A DNA stretch of 64,000 nucleotides from Hydrogenophaga intermedia (GTDB lineage: Bacteria > Pseudomonadota > Gammaproteobacteria > Burkholderiales > Burkholderiaceae_C). The stretch is taken from positions 21,744 to 85,743 of the forward strand of contig NZ_CCAE010000017.1 of assembly GCF_000723405.1 (NCBI RefSeq), in the 5' to 3' direction. Positions 19,594 through 29,336 of the stretch are shown one piece after another. Positions within the stretch are counted from its first letter, which is position 1. Every line of letters begins with the position of its first letter. The translations under genes were made by a program, and so were the position numbers. The notes beneath the pieces were generated by a model, which saw only the letters and a program-made list of their open reading frames with translations, made no database searches and was not told where the DNA came from.

Positions 19594-20772
19594 TCAGCGC
19601 TCCACAGCGAGGGAAACCCCCATGCCGCCGCCGATGCACAAGGCGGCCAGGCCGCGCTTGGCATCGCGGCGCTGCATTTCGTGCAGCAAGGTCACCAGCA
19701 CACGGCAGCCCGATGCACCGATCGGGTGCCCGATGGCGATGGCGCCACCGTTGACGTTCACGCGCGCCGGGTCGAGCTCCAGCGCCTTGTTCACCGCGCA
19801 GGCCTGGGCCGCAAAGGCTTCGTTCAACTCGAACAGGTCAACGTCGGCGGCCTTCCAGCCGGCGCGCGCCAGCGCCTTCTTCGACGCCGGCACCGGGCCC
19901 ATGCCCATGGTGGCCGGGTCCAGGCCGCTCGTGCCGAAGGCCGCGATGCGGGCCAGCGGCTTGAGGCCCAGCGCGGCGGCCTTCTTCGCCGTCATCACCA
20001 CCACGGCCGCGGCGCCATCGTTGATGCCGCTGGCGTTGCCGGCCGTGACGGTGCCGCTCTTGTCGAAGGCGGGGCGCAGGCCGGCCAGCGCGTCGGCGTT
20101 GGTCTTCTTGTTGATGAACTCGTCGGCGTCGAAGATCAGCGGGTCACCCTTTTTCTGCGGGATGCTCACGCCCACGATCTCGTCCTTGAATTTCCCGGCG
20201 TCCTGCGCGGCGGCGGCCTTCTGCTGACTGCCCAGGGCCAGGGCGTCCTGCATCTCGCGCGTGATGCCGTGCGCCTTGGCCACGTTCTCGGCGGTGATGC
20301 CCATGTGGTACTGGTTGTAGACGTCCCACAGGCCGTCAACGATCATGGTGTCGGTCAGTTTCCAGTCGCCCATGCGCTGGCCGTCGCGGCTGCCGTTGAG
20401 CACGTGCGGCGCGGCGCTCATGTTCTCCTGGCCGCCGGCGATGACGATCTCGCTGTCGCCGGTCTGGATGGCCTGGGCCGCGAGCATGACGGCCTTGAGG
20501 CCAGAACCGCAGACTGCGTTGATGGTGAGCCCGGGCGTTTCCTTGGCGATGCCGGCCTTCATCAGGGCCTGGCGCGCGGGGTTCTGGCCCACGCCGGCCG
20601 CCAGCACCTGGCCCATGATCACTTCGCCGATGGCGTCGTTGGGCAGGCCCGTGCGCTCCAGCAAGGCCTTGATGACGGTGGCACCGAGTTCGGTGGCGGG
20701 CGTCTTGGCAAGCGCGCCGCCAAATTTGGCTACGGCAGTGCGGGCGGCGGCGACGATGACGATGTCTTCCAT
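19594..20772 (-). CDS. phaA: Acetyl-CoA acetyltransferase (beta-ketothiolase) PhaA
   Basis: 392 aa; condenses two acetyl-CoA into acetoacetyl-CoA, the first step of polyhydroxybutyrate synthesis. It has the nucleophilic Cys88 in [10 protein letters not shown], the thiolase signature [17 protein letters not shown] with the catalytic His, and the C-terminal [14 protein letters not shown] carrying the second Cys. The start at 20772 has GGAGAAACC directly upstream; the longer open frame adds 39 Pro/Arg-rich residues and is rejected. It sits between phaC and phaB on one strand with short gaps (31 and 60 nt). Confidence 0.95.
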   Translation of the reverse strand: MEDIVIVAAARTAVAKFGGALAKTPATELGATVIKALLERTGLPNDAIGEVIMGQVLAAGVGQNPARQALMKAGIAKETPGLTINAVCGSGLKAVMLAAQAIQTGDSEIVIAGGQENMSAAPHVLNGSRDGQRMGDWKLTDTMIVDGLWDVYNQYHMGITAENVAKAHGITREMQDALALGSQQKAAAAQDAGKFKDEIVGVSIPQKKGDPLIFDADEFINKKTNADALAGLRPAFDKSGTVTAGNASGINDGAAAVVVMTAKKAAALGLKPLARIAAFGTSGLDPATMGMGPVPASKKALARAGWKAADVDLFELNEAFAAQACAVNKALELDPARVNVNGGAIAIGHPIGASGCRVLVTLLHEMQRRDAKRGLAALCIGGGMGVSLAVER

Positions 20773-20803
20773 GGTTTCTCCTGAGTGATTCGAATGAGGT
20801 GGT

Positions 20804-22612
20804 TCAGGCCTTGGCCTTGACGTACCGACCCGGCGCCGGTTCGATGGCACCGTAGGCCTTGCCCCGGCCATAGGCCTTGGGCGCGGCAATCTGCTTGCCT
20901 CCCAGGGGCTTGAGCCAGGCGGACCAGTCGCCCCACCAACTGCCCGGATGTTCCGTGGCCTTGGCGATCCAGTCCTTCACGTCCTTGGGGAAACTGGCGC
21001 CCGATGAGGTCCAGTGGCTGCGCTTGCCCTTGCTCGCGGGGTTGATGACACCCGCAATGTGGCCCGAGGCGCCCATGACGAAGCGCTTCTTGCCCGGGAA
21101 CAGCTGCGTGCTGCCATAGGCGCCGCCGATGGGCACGATGTGGTCCTCGCGCGAGCCGTAGATATAGACCGGCAGCTTGACCTGACGGAAATCGATCTTC
21201 TGACCGCAGACCGTCACCTCGCCAGGCTTGACCAGGTCGTTCTGCAGGTACATGTGGCGCAGGTACCAGGCGTAGTACGGCCCGGGCAGGTTGGTGCTGT
21301 CGGCGTTCCAGTACAGCAGATCGAACGGCGGCGGCGTCTCGCCCTTGAGGTAGTTGCCCACCACGTAGTTCCAGACCAGGTCGTTGGGGCGCAGGAAGCT
21401 GAAGGTGGTGGCCAGGTCGCGCCCCGGCATGAGGCCGCCATTGGCGAACTGCATCTCGCGGAACCGGACGAAGTTCTCGTCGATGAAGACGTCCAGGATG
21501 CCGGTGTCGGAAAAATCGAGCAGCGTGGTGAGGAAGGTGGCGCTGTGCACCGGCTGCTGCCCGCGCGCCGCCAGCACGGCCAGCGCCGTGCCCAGCATGG
21601 TGCCGCCCACGCAGAAGCCCAGGGCGTTGATGTCCTTGGCGCCGCTGATGTCGCGCACCACGTCGATCGCCTTGATGACCGCGTCCTCGATGTACTGGTC
21701 CCAGGTAGCGTTCGCCAGCGACTCGTCGGGATTGCGCCAGCTCACCACGAAGGTGCGGTGGCCCTGCTCCACCGCGTAGCGGATGAGCGAGTTCTCGGGC
21801 TGCAGGTCGAGGATGTAGAACTTGTTGATGCAGGGCGGCACGAGCAGGAAGGGCCGCTCGAACACCTTGGCCGTGAGCGGCTTGTATTCGATGAGCTGGA
21901 ACAGTTCGTTCTCGAACACCACCGCGCCTTCGGTGGTGGCCACGTTCTTGCCCACCTCGAACACGCTCTCGTCCGTCATGGACACGTGGCCCTGCTTGAT
22001 GTCGTGCAGCAGGTTGGCCACGCCCTTGGCGATGCTTTCCCCTTGGGTTTCGATGGCCTTCTTCTGCGCCTCGGCGTTGAAGGCCAGGAAATTGCTCGGC
22101 GCGCTGGCGTCGATCCACTGCTGCACGGCGAAGCGCACGCGGGCTTTGGTCTTGGCGTCACCCTGCACGGCCTCGGCCATGGTCATGAGCGTGCGCGCGT
22201 TGAGCAGGTAGGTGGCGGCGGTGAAGGCCGCCACCGGGTTGGCGGCCCAGGCGTCGGACGCGAAGCGGCGGTCGCCCACGGGCTTGACGGACAGGCCCTG
22301 GTTCCACAGCGCCGCGGCCTCCTTCAGGTAGTTCTGCTGGATCTCGAGCAGCGTGGCCGGATCGAACGAGGCCGGGGTGCCGGCGGCCTGCTGGAACAGC
22401 TCGTTCAAGGCGGGCATGCCCATGGGTGCGGCGCCTTGCGCCGGCGGCATGAAGGCCTGGAAGGCGGACCAGGCGTCGGGCGTCGGCACCGACTGCCCCG
22501 CGACGCCGGGAAAGCTCTGCGCCAGTTGCGTCCATTGCTGCACCAGGTTCTGCTGGAACTGCTGCGCCGCCTGTGCCCAGTCGGTCGTGCCGTTCTTGTT
22601 GCCCGATGCCAT
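20804..22612 (-). CDS. phaC: Class I poly(3-hydroxyalkanoate) synthase PhaC
   Basis: 602 aa; polymerises 3-hydroxyacyl-CoA into storage granules. It contains the lipase-like box GFCVGGTML with the catalytic Cys334, the conserved Asp region ([13 protein letters not shown]) and [10 protein letters not shown] with the catalytic His. The N-terminal domain (about 1-200) is the variable dimerisation region; [26 protein letters not shown] sequence confirms class I. The ATG at 22612 follows GAGGAG; a GTG seven codons earlier is possible. It is the first gene of phaC-phaA-phaB and, unlike phaB, intact. Confidence 0.95.
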   Translation of the reverse strand: MASGNKNGTTDWAQAAQQFQQNLVQQWTQLAQSFPGVAGQSVPTPDAWSAFQAFMPPAQGAAPMGMPALNELFQQAAGTPASFDPATLLEIQQNYLKEAAALWNQGLSVKPVGDRRFASDAWAANPVAAFTAATYLLNARTLMTMAEAVQGDAKTKARVRFAVQQWIDASAPSNFLAFNAEAQKKAIETQGESIAKGVANLLHDIKQGHVSMTDESVFEVGKNVATTEGAVVFENELFQLIEYKPLTAKVFERPFLLVPPCINKFYILDLQPENSLIRYAVEQGHRTFVVSWRNPDESLANATWDQYIEDAVIKAIDVVRDISGAKDINALGFCVGGTMLGTALAVLAARGQQPVHSATFLTTLLDFSDTGILDVFIDENFVRFREMQFANGGLMPGRDLATTFSFLRPNDLVWNYVVGNYLKGETPPPFDLLYWNADSTNLPGPYYAWYLRHMYLQNDLVKPGEVTVCGQKIDFRQVKLPVYIYGSREDHIVPIGGAYGSTQLFPGKKRFVMGASGHIAGVINPASKGKRSHWTSSGASFPKDVKDWIAKATEHPGSWWGDWSAWLKPLGGKQIAAPKAYGRGKAYGAIEPAPGRYVKAKA

Positions 22613-22729
22613 GCCAGTCTCCTCAGCTTTCACGCAAGGCCTACAGTGTCGGCCCTTGTCTCCATGAGAGTTCCAGTATCCCTGCGCGGCCCCGTGGTGG
22701 CTTGACGCAGCTCAACCAGAAAGCAAGCC

Positions 22730-23050
22730 GTGTACCTGATCGTGATCGGTTGGATGTACGTCGTCCTGATGATGTCGGTGGCCGAGGCCACGAACACGAC
22801 CGGCACGGTGCTCGGGGGCATTGTGACCTTTTTTCTTTACGGCATCCTGCCCGTCGGCATCGTGGTTTACGTGATGCGCGCGCCGCAGCGGCGCCGCGCG
22901 ATCAAGGCACGCGAAGCGGCCGAGGACGCGGCCCGCGCGACCGCGACCGCACCCGACGCCAGGGCCGCCTCAACCCAGCCAGACGCTGGCGGCGAAGCGC
23001 CCGGTGCTGCCGAGCCGGGCGGCGTCGCGCCGGTGCGAAAAGAACCTTGA
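22730..23050 (+). CDS. Small two-helix membrane protein of unknown function
   Basis: 106 aa from a GTG. Two hydrophobic helices (about residues 2-20, YLIVIGWMYVVLMMSVA, and 28-48, GGIVTFFLYGILPVGIVVYVM) are followed by a basic stretch RAPQRRRA and a disordered Ala/Pro/Glu-rich tail. Its last 81 nt overlap the end of the convergent pgeF gene, so the tail may be relaxed sequence. I do not recognise a named family; the first half is convincing as a gene because of its membrane topology. Confidence 0.65.
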   Translation: MYLIVIGWMYVVLMMSVAEATNTTGTVLGGIVTFFLYGILPVGIVVYVMRAPQRRRAIKAREAAEDAARATATAPDARAASTQPDAGGEAPGAAEPGGVAPVRKEP

Positions 23051-23746
23051 GTCGTCGCTGAAAGTGCACCAGGCGGCGCTGCCGTCGTTGCCGTGCACCG
23101 AGCGCAGCCCGGCCGCCACCAACCGCTGGCGGGCCAAGGCGGGCAGGTCGGCCCACCACTTGCCGCGCGTGGCGTGGGGCCGGAAGTGCGCCACGGCCGC
23201 GCGGTCGGCGGTCACGAAGGCCTCCCACACCTCCTCGCCCACCTCGAAAGCCGTCGGCCCGATCGCAGGACCGAGCCAGGCGATCACCTCGCCCGGCCCC
23301 GCCACGTCGCGCAGCGACTTCAGCGTGGCCTCGAGCACACCGCCATGCAGGCCGCGCCAGCCCGCGTGCGCGGCGGCCGCCGCGCGCCCGCTGGCGTGCG
23401 CAAACAGCACGGGCAGGCAGTCGGCCACCATGATGGTGGCGGCCACGCCGGGCGTGTGGACCACGGCGGCGTCGGCTTCGGTGCCGTCGGGCGTCTCGGC
23501 GTTGAGCCTCACCACGCCGGTGCCGTGCACCTGGCGCAGGAAGACCGGGCGCGCGGGCGCGGTGAGCGCCGCGAAGCGCTCACGGTTGGCTGCCACGGCG
23601 GCGGGCTCGTCGCGCACGTGGTCGCCGAGGTTGAAGCTGTCGAAGGGCGCGGCCGACACGCCGCCCGCGCGCGTGGTGCACAGCGCGCGCACACCGGAGG
23701 GCGCAGGCCAGTCGGGGACGAAGCGGGCGGCGGTGTCGGGCGCCAT
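22970..23746 (-). CDS. pgeF: Polyphenol oxidase/laccase-domain protein PgeF (YfiH)
   Basis: 258 aa of the YfiH/DUF152 family. Metal- or nucleoside-binding residues are visible as RQVHGTGVV (His), MVADCLPVLF (Cys) and AAAHAGWRGL (His). Family members hydrolyse or phosphorolyse purine nucleosides and correct mis-incorporated L-Ser in peptidoglycan precursors in E. coli; older annotations call them laccases. The start at 23746 gives the usual length. The 3' end overlaps the small convergent membrane-protein gene. Confidence 0.88.
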   Translation of the reverse strand: MAPDTAARFVPDWPAPSGVRALCTTRAGGVSAAPFDSFNLGDHVRDEPAAVAANRERFAALTAPARPVFLRQVHGTGVVRLNAETPDGTEADAAVVHTPGVAATIMVADCLPVLFAHASGRAAAAAHAGWRGLHGGVLEATLKSLRDVAGPGEVIAWLGPAIGPTAFEVGEEVWEAFVTADRAAVAHFRPHATRGKWWADLPALARQRLVAAGLRSVHGNDGSAAWCTFSDDSRFFSHRRDAARLGSTGRFAASVWLG

Positions 23747-23774
23747 CAGTCCGGTGCCGGGCCGCTGGGCCGGC

Positions 23775-24413
23775 TCACTCGGCGTCCGGGCAGGCTGACC
23801 ACTGCGCCTTCTGGAACGCCTCCAGCGCCATGCAGGCCTCGAAGGCGGCCATGGTGCGCGGCAGGCCGCTCAGGTCAGTATTGAAGCGCTGGCCGTTGAA
23901 GATCTGCGGCACCAGGCAGCAGTCGGCCAGGGTGGGCGTGTCGCCGTAGCAGAAACGGCCCTTCGGACCGGCGGCGAGCTGCTTCTCGAACGCCTCCAGT
24001 CCGGTGCGCACCCAGTGGCGGTACCACTCGTTCTTGGGCTCTTCCTCGACCTTGAACTCCTTCACGAGGTACTTGAGCACGCGCAGGTTGTTGATCGGGT
24101 GGATCTCGCAGGCCACGATCTGCGACAGCGCGCGCACGCGGGCGCGGCCCAGGGCGTCAGACGGCAGCAGCTTCGCACCGGCCTGCGTCTCGTCCAGGTA
24201 CTCGATGATGGCCATGGACTGCGTCAGCAGGGTGCCATCGTCCAGCTCCAGCGTGGGCACCAGGCCTTCGGGCAAAGCCCCGGCCCAGGCCTCCTGCCGG
24301 TGTTCGCCGCGCGCGATGTGCACCGGCACATACTCATAGGGCAGGCCCTTGAGGTTGAGCGCGATGCGAACGCGGAACGAGGCGGAAGAGCGGAAGTAGT
24401 TGTAGAGCTTCAT
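23775..24413 (-). CDS. maiA: Maleylacetoacetate/maleylpyruvate isomerase, zeta-class GST
   Basis: 212 aa, glutathione-dependent cis-trans isomerase. The zeta-class signature SSASFRVRIALNLKG (residues 9-23) with the catalytic Ser is followed by GLVPTLELDDG, QSMAIIEYLDE and the C-terminal helical domain (CEIHPINNLRVLKYL, GDTPTLADCCLVPQIFN). The same fold and length serve in tyrosine breakdown (MaiA) and in gentisate breakdown (NagL). With a fumarylpyruvate-hydrolase-like gene at 29680, a gentisate role is plausible. It lies 28 nt upstream of pgeF on the same strand. Confidence 0.88.
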   Translation of the reverse strand: MKLYNYFRSSASFRVRIALNLKGLPYEYVPVHIARGEHRQEAWAGALPEGLVPTLELDDGTLLTQSMAIIEYLDETQAGAKLLPSDALGRARVRALSQIVACEIHPINNLRVLKYLVKEFKVEEEPKNEWYRHWVRTGLEAFEKQLAAGPKGRFCYGDTPTLADCCLVPQIFNGQRFNTDLSGLPRTMAAFEACMALEAFQKAQWSACPDAE

Positions 24414-24455
24414 GGCCCCGGAGGATAACCCCGGGGGGATGGCCCACCCGGGCGC

Positions 24456-25562
24456 TCAGGCGCCGGCCAGGGCCGGGTAGTCGGTGTAGCCCTTCTCGCC
24501 GCCGCCGTAGAAAGTGGCCTTGTCGGGCGGGTTGAACGGGCCGCCCTGGCGCAGCCGCGCCACCAGGTCCGGGTTGGCGATGAAGGGCTTGCCGAAGGCC
24601 ACGAGATCGGCGCCGCCTTTCAGCGACTGCTCGGCCAGTGCGAGGTCATAACCGTTGTTGACCATCCAGGCACCCTTGCCACCCGCGTCGCGCCAGGCCT
24701 GGCGCAGCGCGGCGTAGTCGAAGGGTCGGTCGTCGAGCTGGCGCGGGCCGCCGGTGGCGCCTTCGATCACGTGCACATAGGCCAGCCCCAGCGGGCCGAG
24801 CTGGCGCACCACGTACTCGAAGAGCGGCTGCGGGTCGGCGTCGACGATGTCGTTGGCCGGCGTCACGGGCGAGAGGCGGATGCCCGTGCGGCCCGCGCCG
24901 ATGGCGCCGATCACCGCGCGCACCACCTCCAGCAGCAAGCGGGCGCGGTTCTCGATGGGGCCACCATAGGCGTCGGTGCGCTGGTTGGCGCCGGTCTTGA
25001 GGAACTGGTCGAGCAGGTAGCCATTGGCGGCGTGGATCTCGACGCCATCGAAGCCCGCCTCGATGGCCGCGAGCGCGGCGCGGCGGTAGTCCTCGACGAT
25101 GCCGGGCAGTTCGTCGGCGCGCAGCGCGCGCGGCTCGGATGTCTCGACGAAGGTGGGCACGCCGTCGACGATGAGCACGGTCTTGGTCTTGGCCGTCACC
25201 GCCGAGGGCGCGACGGGTGCGCCCTTGCCCGGCTGCAGTTCGGTGTGCGAGACACGGCCCACATGCCACATCTGCGTGACGATCTTGCCGCCGGCCTGGT
25301 GCACCGCGTCGGTCACGCGCTTCCAGCCCGCAATCTGCTCGGGCGCGTACAGGCCCGGGACGTCGGCGTAGCCCTGGCCCTGGTGGCTGATGGCAGTGGC
25401 CTCGGTGATGAGCAGACCGGCGCTGGCGCGCTGACGGTAGTAAGTGGCCATCAGCGGCGTGGGCACGGCATCGGGCGCGCGGTTGCGCGTCAGCGGCGCC
25501 ATCACGACGCGGTTCTTGAGGGCGATGTCGCCGGCGGTGGTGGGCTCGAACAGGGTGGTCAT
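24456..25562 (-). CDS. nemA: Old Yellow Enzyme family alkene reductase (N-ethylmaleimide reductase type)
   Basis: 368-aa FMN-dependent reductase of activated double bonds and nitro compounds. Family marks are MAPLTRNRAPDAVPTPLMATYY, the substrate-binding His/Asn pair in EIHAANGYLLDQFL, YGGPIENRARLLLEVV and FGKPFIANPDLVARL (phosphate binding). Normal length. In Proteobacteria it is often paired with a TetR repressor (NemR), which is absent here. It may detoxify electrophiles; membership of the neighbouring catabolic locus is not shown. Confidence 0.88.
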   Translation of the reverse strand: MTTLFEPTTAGDIALKNRVVMAPLTRNRAPDAVPTPLMATYYRQRASAGLLITEATAISHQGQGYADVPGLYAPEQIAGWKRVTDAVHQAGGKIVTQMWHVGRVSHTELQPGKGAPVAPSAVTAKTKTVLIVDGVPTFVETSEPRALRADELPGIVEDYRRAALAAIEAGFDGVEIHAANGYLLDQFLKTGANQRTDAYGGPIENRARLLLEVVRAVIGAIGAGRTGIRLSPVTPANDIVDADPQPLFEYVVRQLGPLGLAYVHVIEGATGGPRQLDDRPFDYAALRQAWRDAGGKGAWMVNNGYDLALAEQSLKGGADLVAFGKPFIANPDLVARLRQGGPFNPPDKATFYGGGEKGYTDYPALAGA

Positions 25563-25693
25563 GAGGGTTCTCCAGTGGGACGGTTGGCGGCATCACCGCC
25601 GCCGACGCGCTCATTCTGAAGCCACCACCCGAATGGGCTTATGACCCGTGCGGCCAAGCAAATGCGGATACCGACCGAGCAGCGGCCCAGGCC

Positions 25694-26434
25694 TCAGCCC
25701 ACCACCAACCTCATCAGCGGCATCACCTGCTCGCTCTCGCTGCGCCGCTCCAGTGCCAGCCGCATGTTCATCTGCGCCACCTGCGTGTGCTCGGTCGCCA
25801 GCGATTGCGCCCGCGCGCCTTCACCGCGCTTGAGCGCATCGAACAGCATGTGGTGCTGGCGGTGCGCATAGAGCATCCAGTCGCGGTCCATCGCCACCGT
25901 GCCCTGCATGGGCAGCATGGCCGATGCCGGCGCGAACGGCAGCTTGTCGTTCACCGCCACGGCCCGCTGCAGCGCGCGGTTGCCGCAGGCCTGCAGGATG
26001 AGTTCATGGAAGCGGTCGTTCATGCGCGCGTACGCCGCGTAGCTCTCCAGCGTGAGCGGGTCGTCCGCCAGCAAGCGGTCGCCTTCGTCCAGCACGGCTT
26101 GCAGATCGTTCTGCAGCGCGCGCGGTATCCCGTGTTCGGCCACCAGCCGCGCGGCCATGCCCTCCAGGTGCCCGCGCACGGCGATGGCGACCACCACCTC
26201 CTGCGCGGTGAACTGGCGCACCAGGTACTTGCCGGTCTCGTTCGCTTCGACGAGGCCTTCCTGCTCCAGCGTCACCAGCGCGGCGCGCACCGGCGTGCGC
26301 GAGGCGCCCAGGCGCTCGGCCAGTTGCTGCTCGGCCAGGCGCTGGCCGGGTTCGAACTGGCCCGACAGGATCCAGTCGCGCAATTGCATCAAAACGGTTT
26401 CTTGCAAGCTCATGATCGAAACTGTACACTGCAT
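25694..26434 (-). CDS. GntR-family regulator with FCD domain
   Basis: 246 aa. An N-terminal winged helix (about 10-75: LRDWILSGQFEPGQRLAEQQLAERLGASRTPVRAAL) is followed by an all-helical FCD ligand domain with the metal-binding residues expected in NDRFHELIL and HRQHHMLFDAL. It is divergent from the Rieske oxygenase operon; the 45-nt gap contains a palindrome, so it very likely represses that operon until a pathway ligand binds. An alternative ATG is at 26413 (MSLQET). Confidence 0.88.
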   Translation of the reverse strand: MQCTVSIMSLQETVLMQLRDWILSGQFEPGQRLAEQQLAERLGASRTPVRAALVTLEQEGLVEANETGKYLVRQFTAQEVVVAIAVRGHLEGMAARLVAEHGIPRALQNDLQAVLDEGDRLLADDPLTLESYAAYARMNDRFHELILQACGNRALQRAVAVNDKLPFAPASAMLPMQGTVAMDRDWMLYAHRQHHMLFDALKRGEGARAQSLATEHTQVAQMNMRLALERRSESEQVMPLMRLVVG

Positions 26435-26439
26435 TCGTC

Positions 26440-26455
26440 AAACGGGATACCGTTT
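26440..26455. promoter_or_regulatory. AAACGGGATACCGTTT palindrome, probable GntR operator
   Basis: A 16-bp near-perfect dyad (AAACGG-N4-CCGTTT) lies between the divergent GntR and Rieske genes, 24 nt before the oxygenase ATG. FCD-type GntR proteins bind short dyads of this size. A related AAACGGTTT sequence occurs at about 26394, inside the regulator gene. Confidence 0.6.
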
Positions 26456-26479
26456 TAACCCCAAACCCACCAGAACCTC

Positions 26480-27853
26480 ATGAAAGCTGAACTGAATCAA
26501 CACCTTACACAAGTCGGCCCCGGCACGCCCGGCGGCAATCTGCTGCGTCGTTACTGGCAGCCCGTGGCCCTGGTGGACGAGTTCGATCCTGCCATCGACC
26601 CGGCCATGGCGGTGCGCCCGGTCAAGCCGGTGCGCGTATTGGGTCAGAACTTCGTGCTGTTCAAGAACAGCGAAGGCCGCTTCGGCCTGCTCGACCGCGA
26701 TTGTCCGCACCGCGGTGCCGACCTGGCCTTTGGCCGCAACGAAGGCGACGGCCTGCGCTGCCCCTTCCACGGCTGGAAGTTCGACGTCGACGGCCGCTGT
26801 CTGGAGACGCCCGCCGAGCCCGCCGGCAGCACCCTGTGCAACCGCGTGACGCAGAAGAGCTACCCGTTGATCGAGCGCAGCGGCGTGCTGTTCGGCTGGT
26901 TCGGCCCCGAGGGCGTGGAGCCCCCGCCCCTGCCCGCGCTGGATTGCTTCAGCGCGCCCAATACGCACGTCTTCGCCTTCAAGGGCCTGTGGAACTGCAA
27001 CTGGCTGCAGTCGCTGGAAGTGGGCATCGACCCTGCGCACGCCTCCTACCTGCACCGCTTCTTCAGCGACGGCTCGCTCGACGACGCCTATGGCAAGCAG
27101 TTCCGCGGCGCCAGCGCCGGCGAGGTGGCCGGCGAGCGTTGGCCCATGACGCGCGTGATGCGCGAGTTCGGCCAGCCCGAGATCCTGCACGAGCCCAAGC
27201 CCTGGGGCACCCAGCTCATCGCCCTGCGCCGCCTGAACGACGAGCTGACCCACGTGCGCGTGACCAACGCCGTGTTCCCGCAGACCTTCGTGATCCCGCT
27301 GTCCGAGACCATGACGATCACGCAGATGCATGTGCCGGTGGACGACACGCACAACTACTGGTACGCCTTCTTCACCAGCTTCGACAAGCCCGTGGACAAG
27401 GAAGCCATGCGCAAGCCGCGCCTGGACGCGGTGACCCTGCCCTTCTTCCAGCCCAAGATGGGCCGCCACAACAACTGGGGCTTCAATGCGCAGGAGCAGG
27501 TGGAGCGCACCTACCTGGGCATGGGCGAAGACGACATCAACGTGCACGACCAATGGGCCTGCGAGAGCATGGGCGCCATCCAGGACCGCACCCGCGAGCA
27601 CCTGGGCACCAGCGACAAGGTCATCATGGCCTACCGCCGCGCGCTGCAACAGGCCATCGACGCGGTGGAACAAGGCGGCACGGCCCCCGGCATCGCCGAC
27701 GTGGCGAAGCACGAAGGCATCCACGGCCCCGACACCATCGACGGCTTCGCCCCCACGGGCGACTGGGACGCCTGGTGGCGCAAGGCGGTGGACGACCGCC
27801 GCGAGCACTCGCCCTGGAGCGCGAAGGACGCGGCCTTGGCGGGCGCCAAATGA
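26480..27853 (+). CDS. Rieske non-heme iron oxygenase, catalytic alpha subunit (phthalate dioxygenase-like)
   Basis: 457-aa oxygenase. The Rieske cluster ligands are Cys75, His77, Cys94 and His97 (CPHRGADLAFGRN, CPFHGWKFDVDG). The mononuclear iron site is in EVGIDPAHASYLHRF (His187, His192, bridging Asp184). The architecture without a beta subunit is that of phthalate 4,5-dioxygenase and related demethylases/hydroxylases. It is the first gene of an operon with a glutamine-synthetase-like ligase (4-nt overlap ATGA) and a ferredoxin; no reductase is encoded here. The substrate is unknown; a gamma-glutamylated amine or an aromatic acid is possible. Confidence 0.9.
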   Translation: MKAELNQHLTQVGPGTPGGNLLRRYWQPVALVDEFDPAIDPAMAVRPVKPVRVLGQNFVLFKNSEGRFGLLDRDCPHRGADLAFGRNEGDGLRCPFHGWKFDVDGRCLETPAEPAGSTLCNRVTQKSYPLIERSGVLFGWFGPEGVEPPPLPALDCFSAPNTHVFAFKGLWNCNWLQSLEVGIDPAHASYLHRFFSDGSLDDAYGKQFRGASAGEVAGERWPMTRVMREFGQPEILHEPKPWGTQLIALRRLNDELTHVRVTNAVFPQTFVIPLSETMTITQMHVPVDDTHNYWYAFFTSFDKPVDKEAMRKPRLDAVTLPFFQPKMGRHNNWGFNAQEQVERTYLGMGEDDINVHDQWACESMGAIQDRTREHLGTSDKVIMAYRRALQQAIDAVEQGGTAPGIADVAKHEGIHGPDTIDGFAPTGDWDAWWRKAVDDRREHSPWSAKDAALAGAK

Positions 27854-29325
27854 GCTTCGCCGAACGCTGCGGACTGCACACCCCCGAACGCGAAGCCGCC
27901 TGCCAGCGGCTGGAGCGGCTCATCGCCGAGCGCGGCATCGAGCGCGTGCGCGTGGGCTGGTGCGACGCCCACGGCCTGCTGCGCGGCAAGACGCTGATGC
28001 CGCACGCCGCCGTGCGCGCACTGCGCCAGGGTGTGGGCATGGTGGGCACGCTGATGCTCAAGGACACCGCCGACCGCAAGGCCTGGAAGGTGTTCGAGCC
28101 CGGTGGCACGGCCGATCTGCCCGGCTTCGCCGGCGCGTCCAACCTGCTGCTGCTGCCCGACCCCGAGAGCTTCATCGAGCTGCCCTGGTCGCCCGGCACC
28201 GCCTGGCTGCGCGCCCAGCCCTGGCATGAAGACGGCACGCCCGTGGCCTTCGACAGCCGGCGCGTGCTGCAGGCCGCGCTGGACCGTCTGGCGCAACGCG
28301 GCCTGGGTTTCACCACGGGGCTGGAGGTCGAGTTCCACATCTACCGCCTCACCGACGCCACGCCGCAGCTGGACCCCGAACTCGCGGCCTGGCCCGGCCT
28401 GCCGCCCGCTGTGCAGATGGTGCACCCGGGTTATCAATTGCACGGTGAGGCCATGACCGACATGGCCGAAGACGCGCTGCGCATTGTCGAGCGCACCGCG
28501 CTGGGCCTGGGGCTGCCGCTGCAGTCGCTGGAAATCGAGCTCGGCCCGAGCCAGGTGGAGGCGGTGTTCGACGCCACCGACGCGCTGACCGCCGCCGACC
28601 AGATGGTGCTGCTGCGCAACGGCGTGCGCCAGGCGCTGCGCCGCGAGGGCTACCACGCCACCTTCATGTGCCGCCCGCCCTTCCCCGGCATCATGTCCAG
28701 CGGCTGGCATCTGCACCAGTCGGTGGTGACGCTGGACGGCGGCCGCAACGCCTTCATGCGCGACGCGCCCGCGCCGGGCACCGACCCGCGCGACGCCACG
28801 CACACGCTCAGCGAACTGGGCGCGGGCTGGCTGGCCGGCCTGCTGGCGCACGCGCCGGCGCTCACGCCGCTGTGCACGCCCACCGTCAACGGCTTCGGGC
28901 GCTTTCGCCCGAACGCGCTGGCGCCGCAGGCCATCCTGTGGGGTCGCGACAACCGTGGCGCCATGCTGCGCGTGGTGGGTGGCGCGGGCGACGGCGCCAC
29001 GCGCATCGAAAACCGCCTGGGCGAGCCCGCGGCCAACCCCTACGTGTGCATGGCCGCCCAGATCCACGCCGGCCTGGATGGCGTGGATCAGAAGCTGTCG
29101 GCGCCCCAGGGCACCGAAGCGCCCTACGCCGAAGGCAGTCAACGCATACCCAACAACCTGGGCGACGCCCTGGCCGCGCTGCGCGCCGACGCGGCCATGG
29201 TCAAGGGCCTGGGCGAGGTGGTGGTGAACCACTTCTGCCGCATCAAGCAAAGCGAGCTGGAGCGCCACGCCGCCGCCGAGGACAAGACCGATTTCGACCG
29301 CCGCGAATATTTTTCGCGATATTGA
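27850..29325 (+). CDS. Glutamine-synthetase-family ligase (gamma-glutamyl-amide synthetase type)
   Basis: 491 aa, type-I GS fold: a beta-grasp N-terminal domain (about 20-130, RVRVGWCDAHGLLRGKTL), then the catalytic domain with GLEVEFHIY, EIELGPSQVEAVF, SSGWHLHQSV and RIENRLGEPAANPY. It diverges from GlnA and resembles PuuA/TdnQ-like enzymes that join glutamate to an amine using ATP. Its start overlaps the oxygenase stop, so the two are translated together. This pairing recalls aniline degradation, where a GS-like protein acts with a dioxygenase, but the amidotransferase and second oxygenase subunit of that system are absent. Confidence 0.85.
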   Translation: MSFAERCGLHTPEREAACQRLERLIAERGIERVRVGWCDAHGLLRGKTLMPHAAVRALRQGVGMVGTLMLKDTADRKAWKVFEPGGTADLPGFAGASNLLLLPDPESFIELPWSPGTAWLRAQPWHEDGTPVAFDSRRVLQAALDRLAQRGLGFTTGLEVEFHIYRLTDATPQLDPELAAWPGLPPAVQMVHPGYQLHGEAMTDMAEDALRIVERTALGLGLPLQSLEIELGPSQVEAVFDATDALTAADQMVLLRNGVRQALRREGYHATFMCRPPFPGIMSSGWHLHQSVVTLDGGRNAFMRDAPAPGTDPRDATHTLSELGAGWLAGLLAHAPALTPLCTPTVNGFGRFRPNALAPQAILWGRDNRGAMLRVVGGAGDGATRIENRLGEPAANPYVCMAAQIHAGLDGVDQKLSAPQGTEAPYAEGSQRIPNNLGDALAALRADAAMVKGLGEVVVNHFCRIKQSELERHAAAEDKTDFDRREYFSRY

Positions 29326-29336
29326 GCCCACGACCC

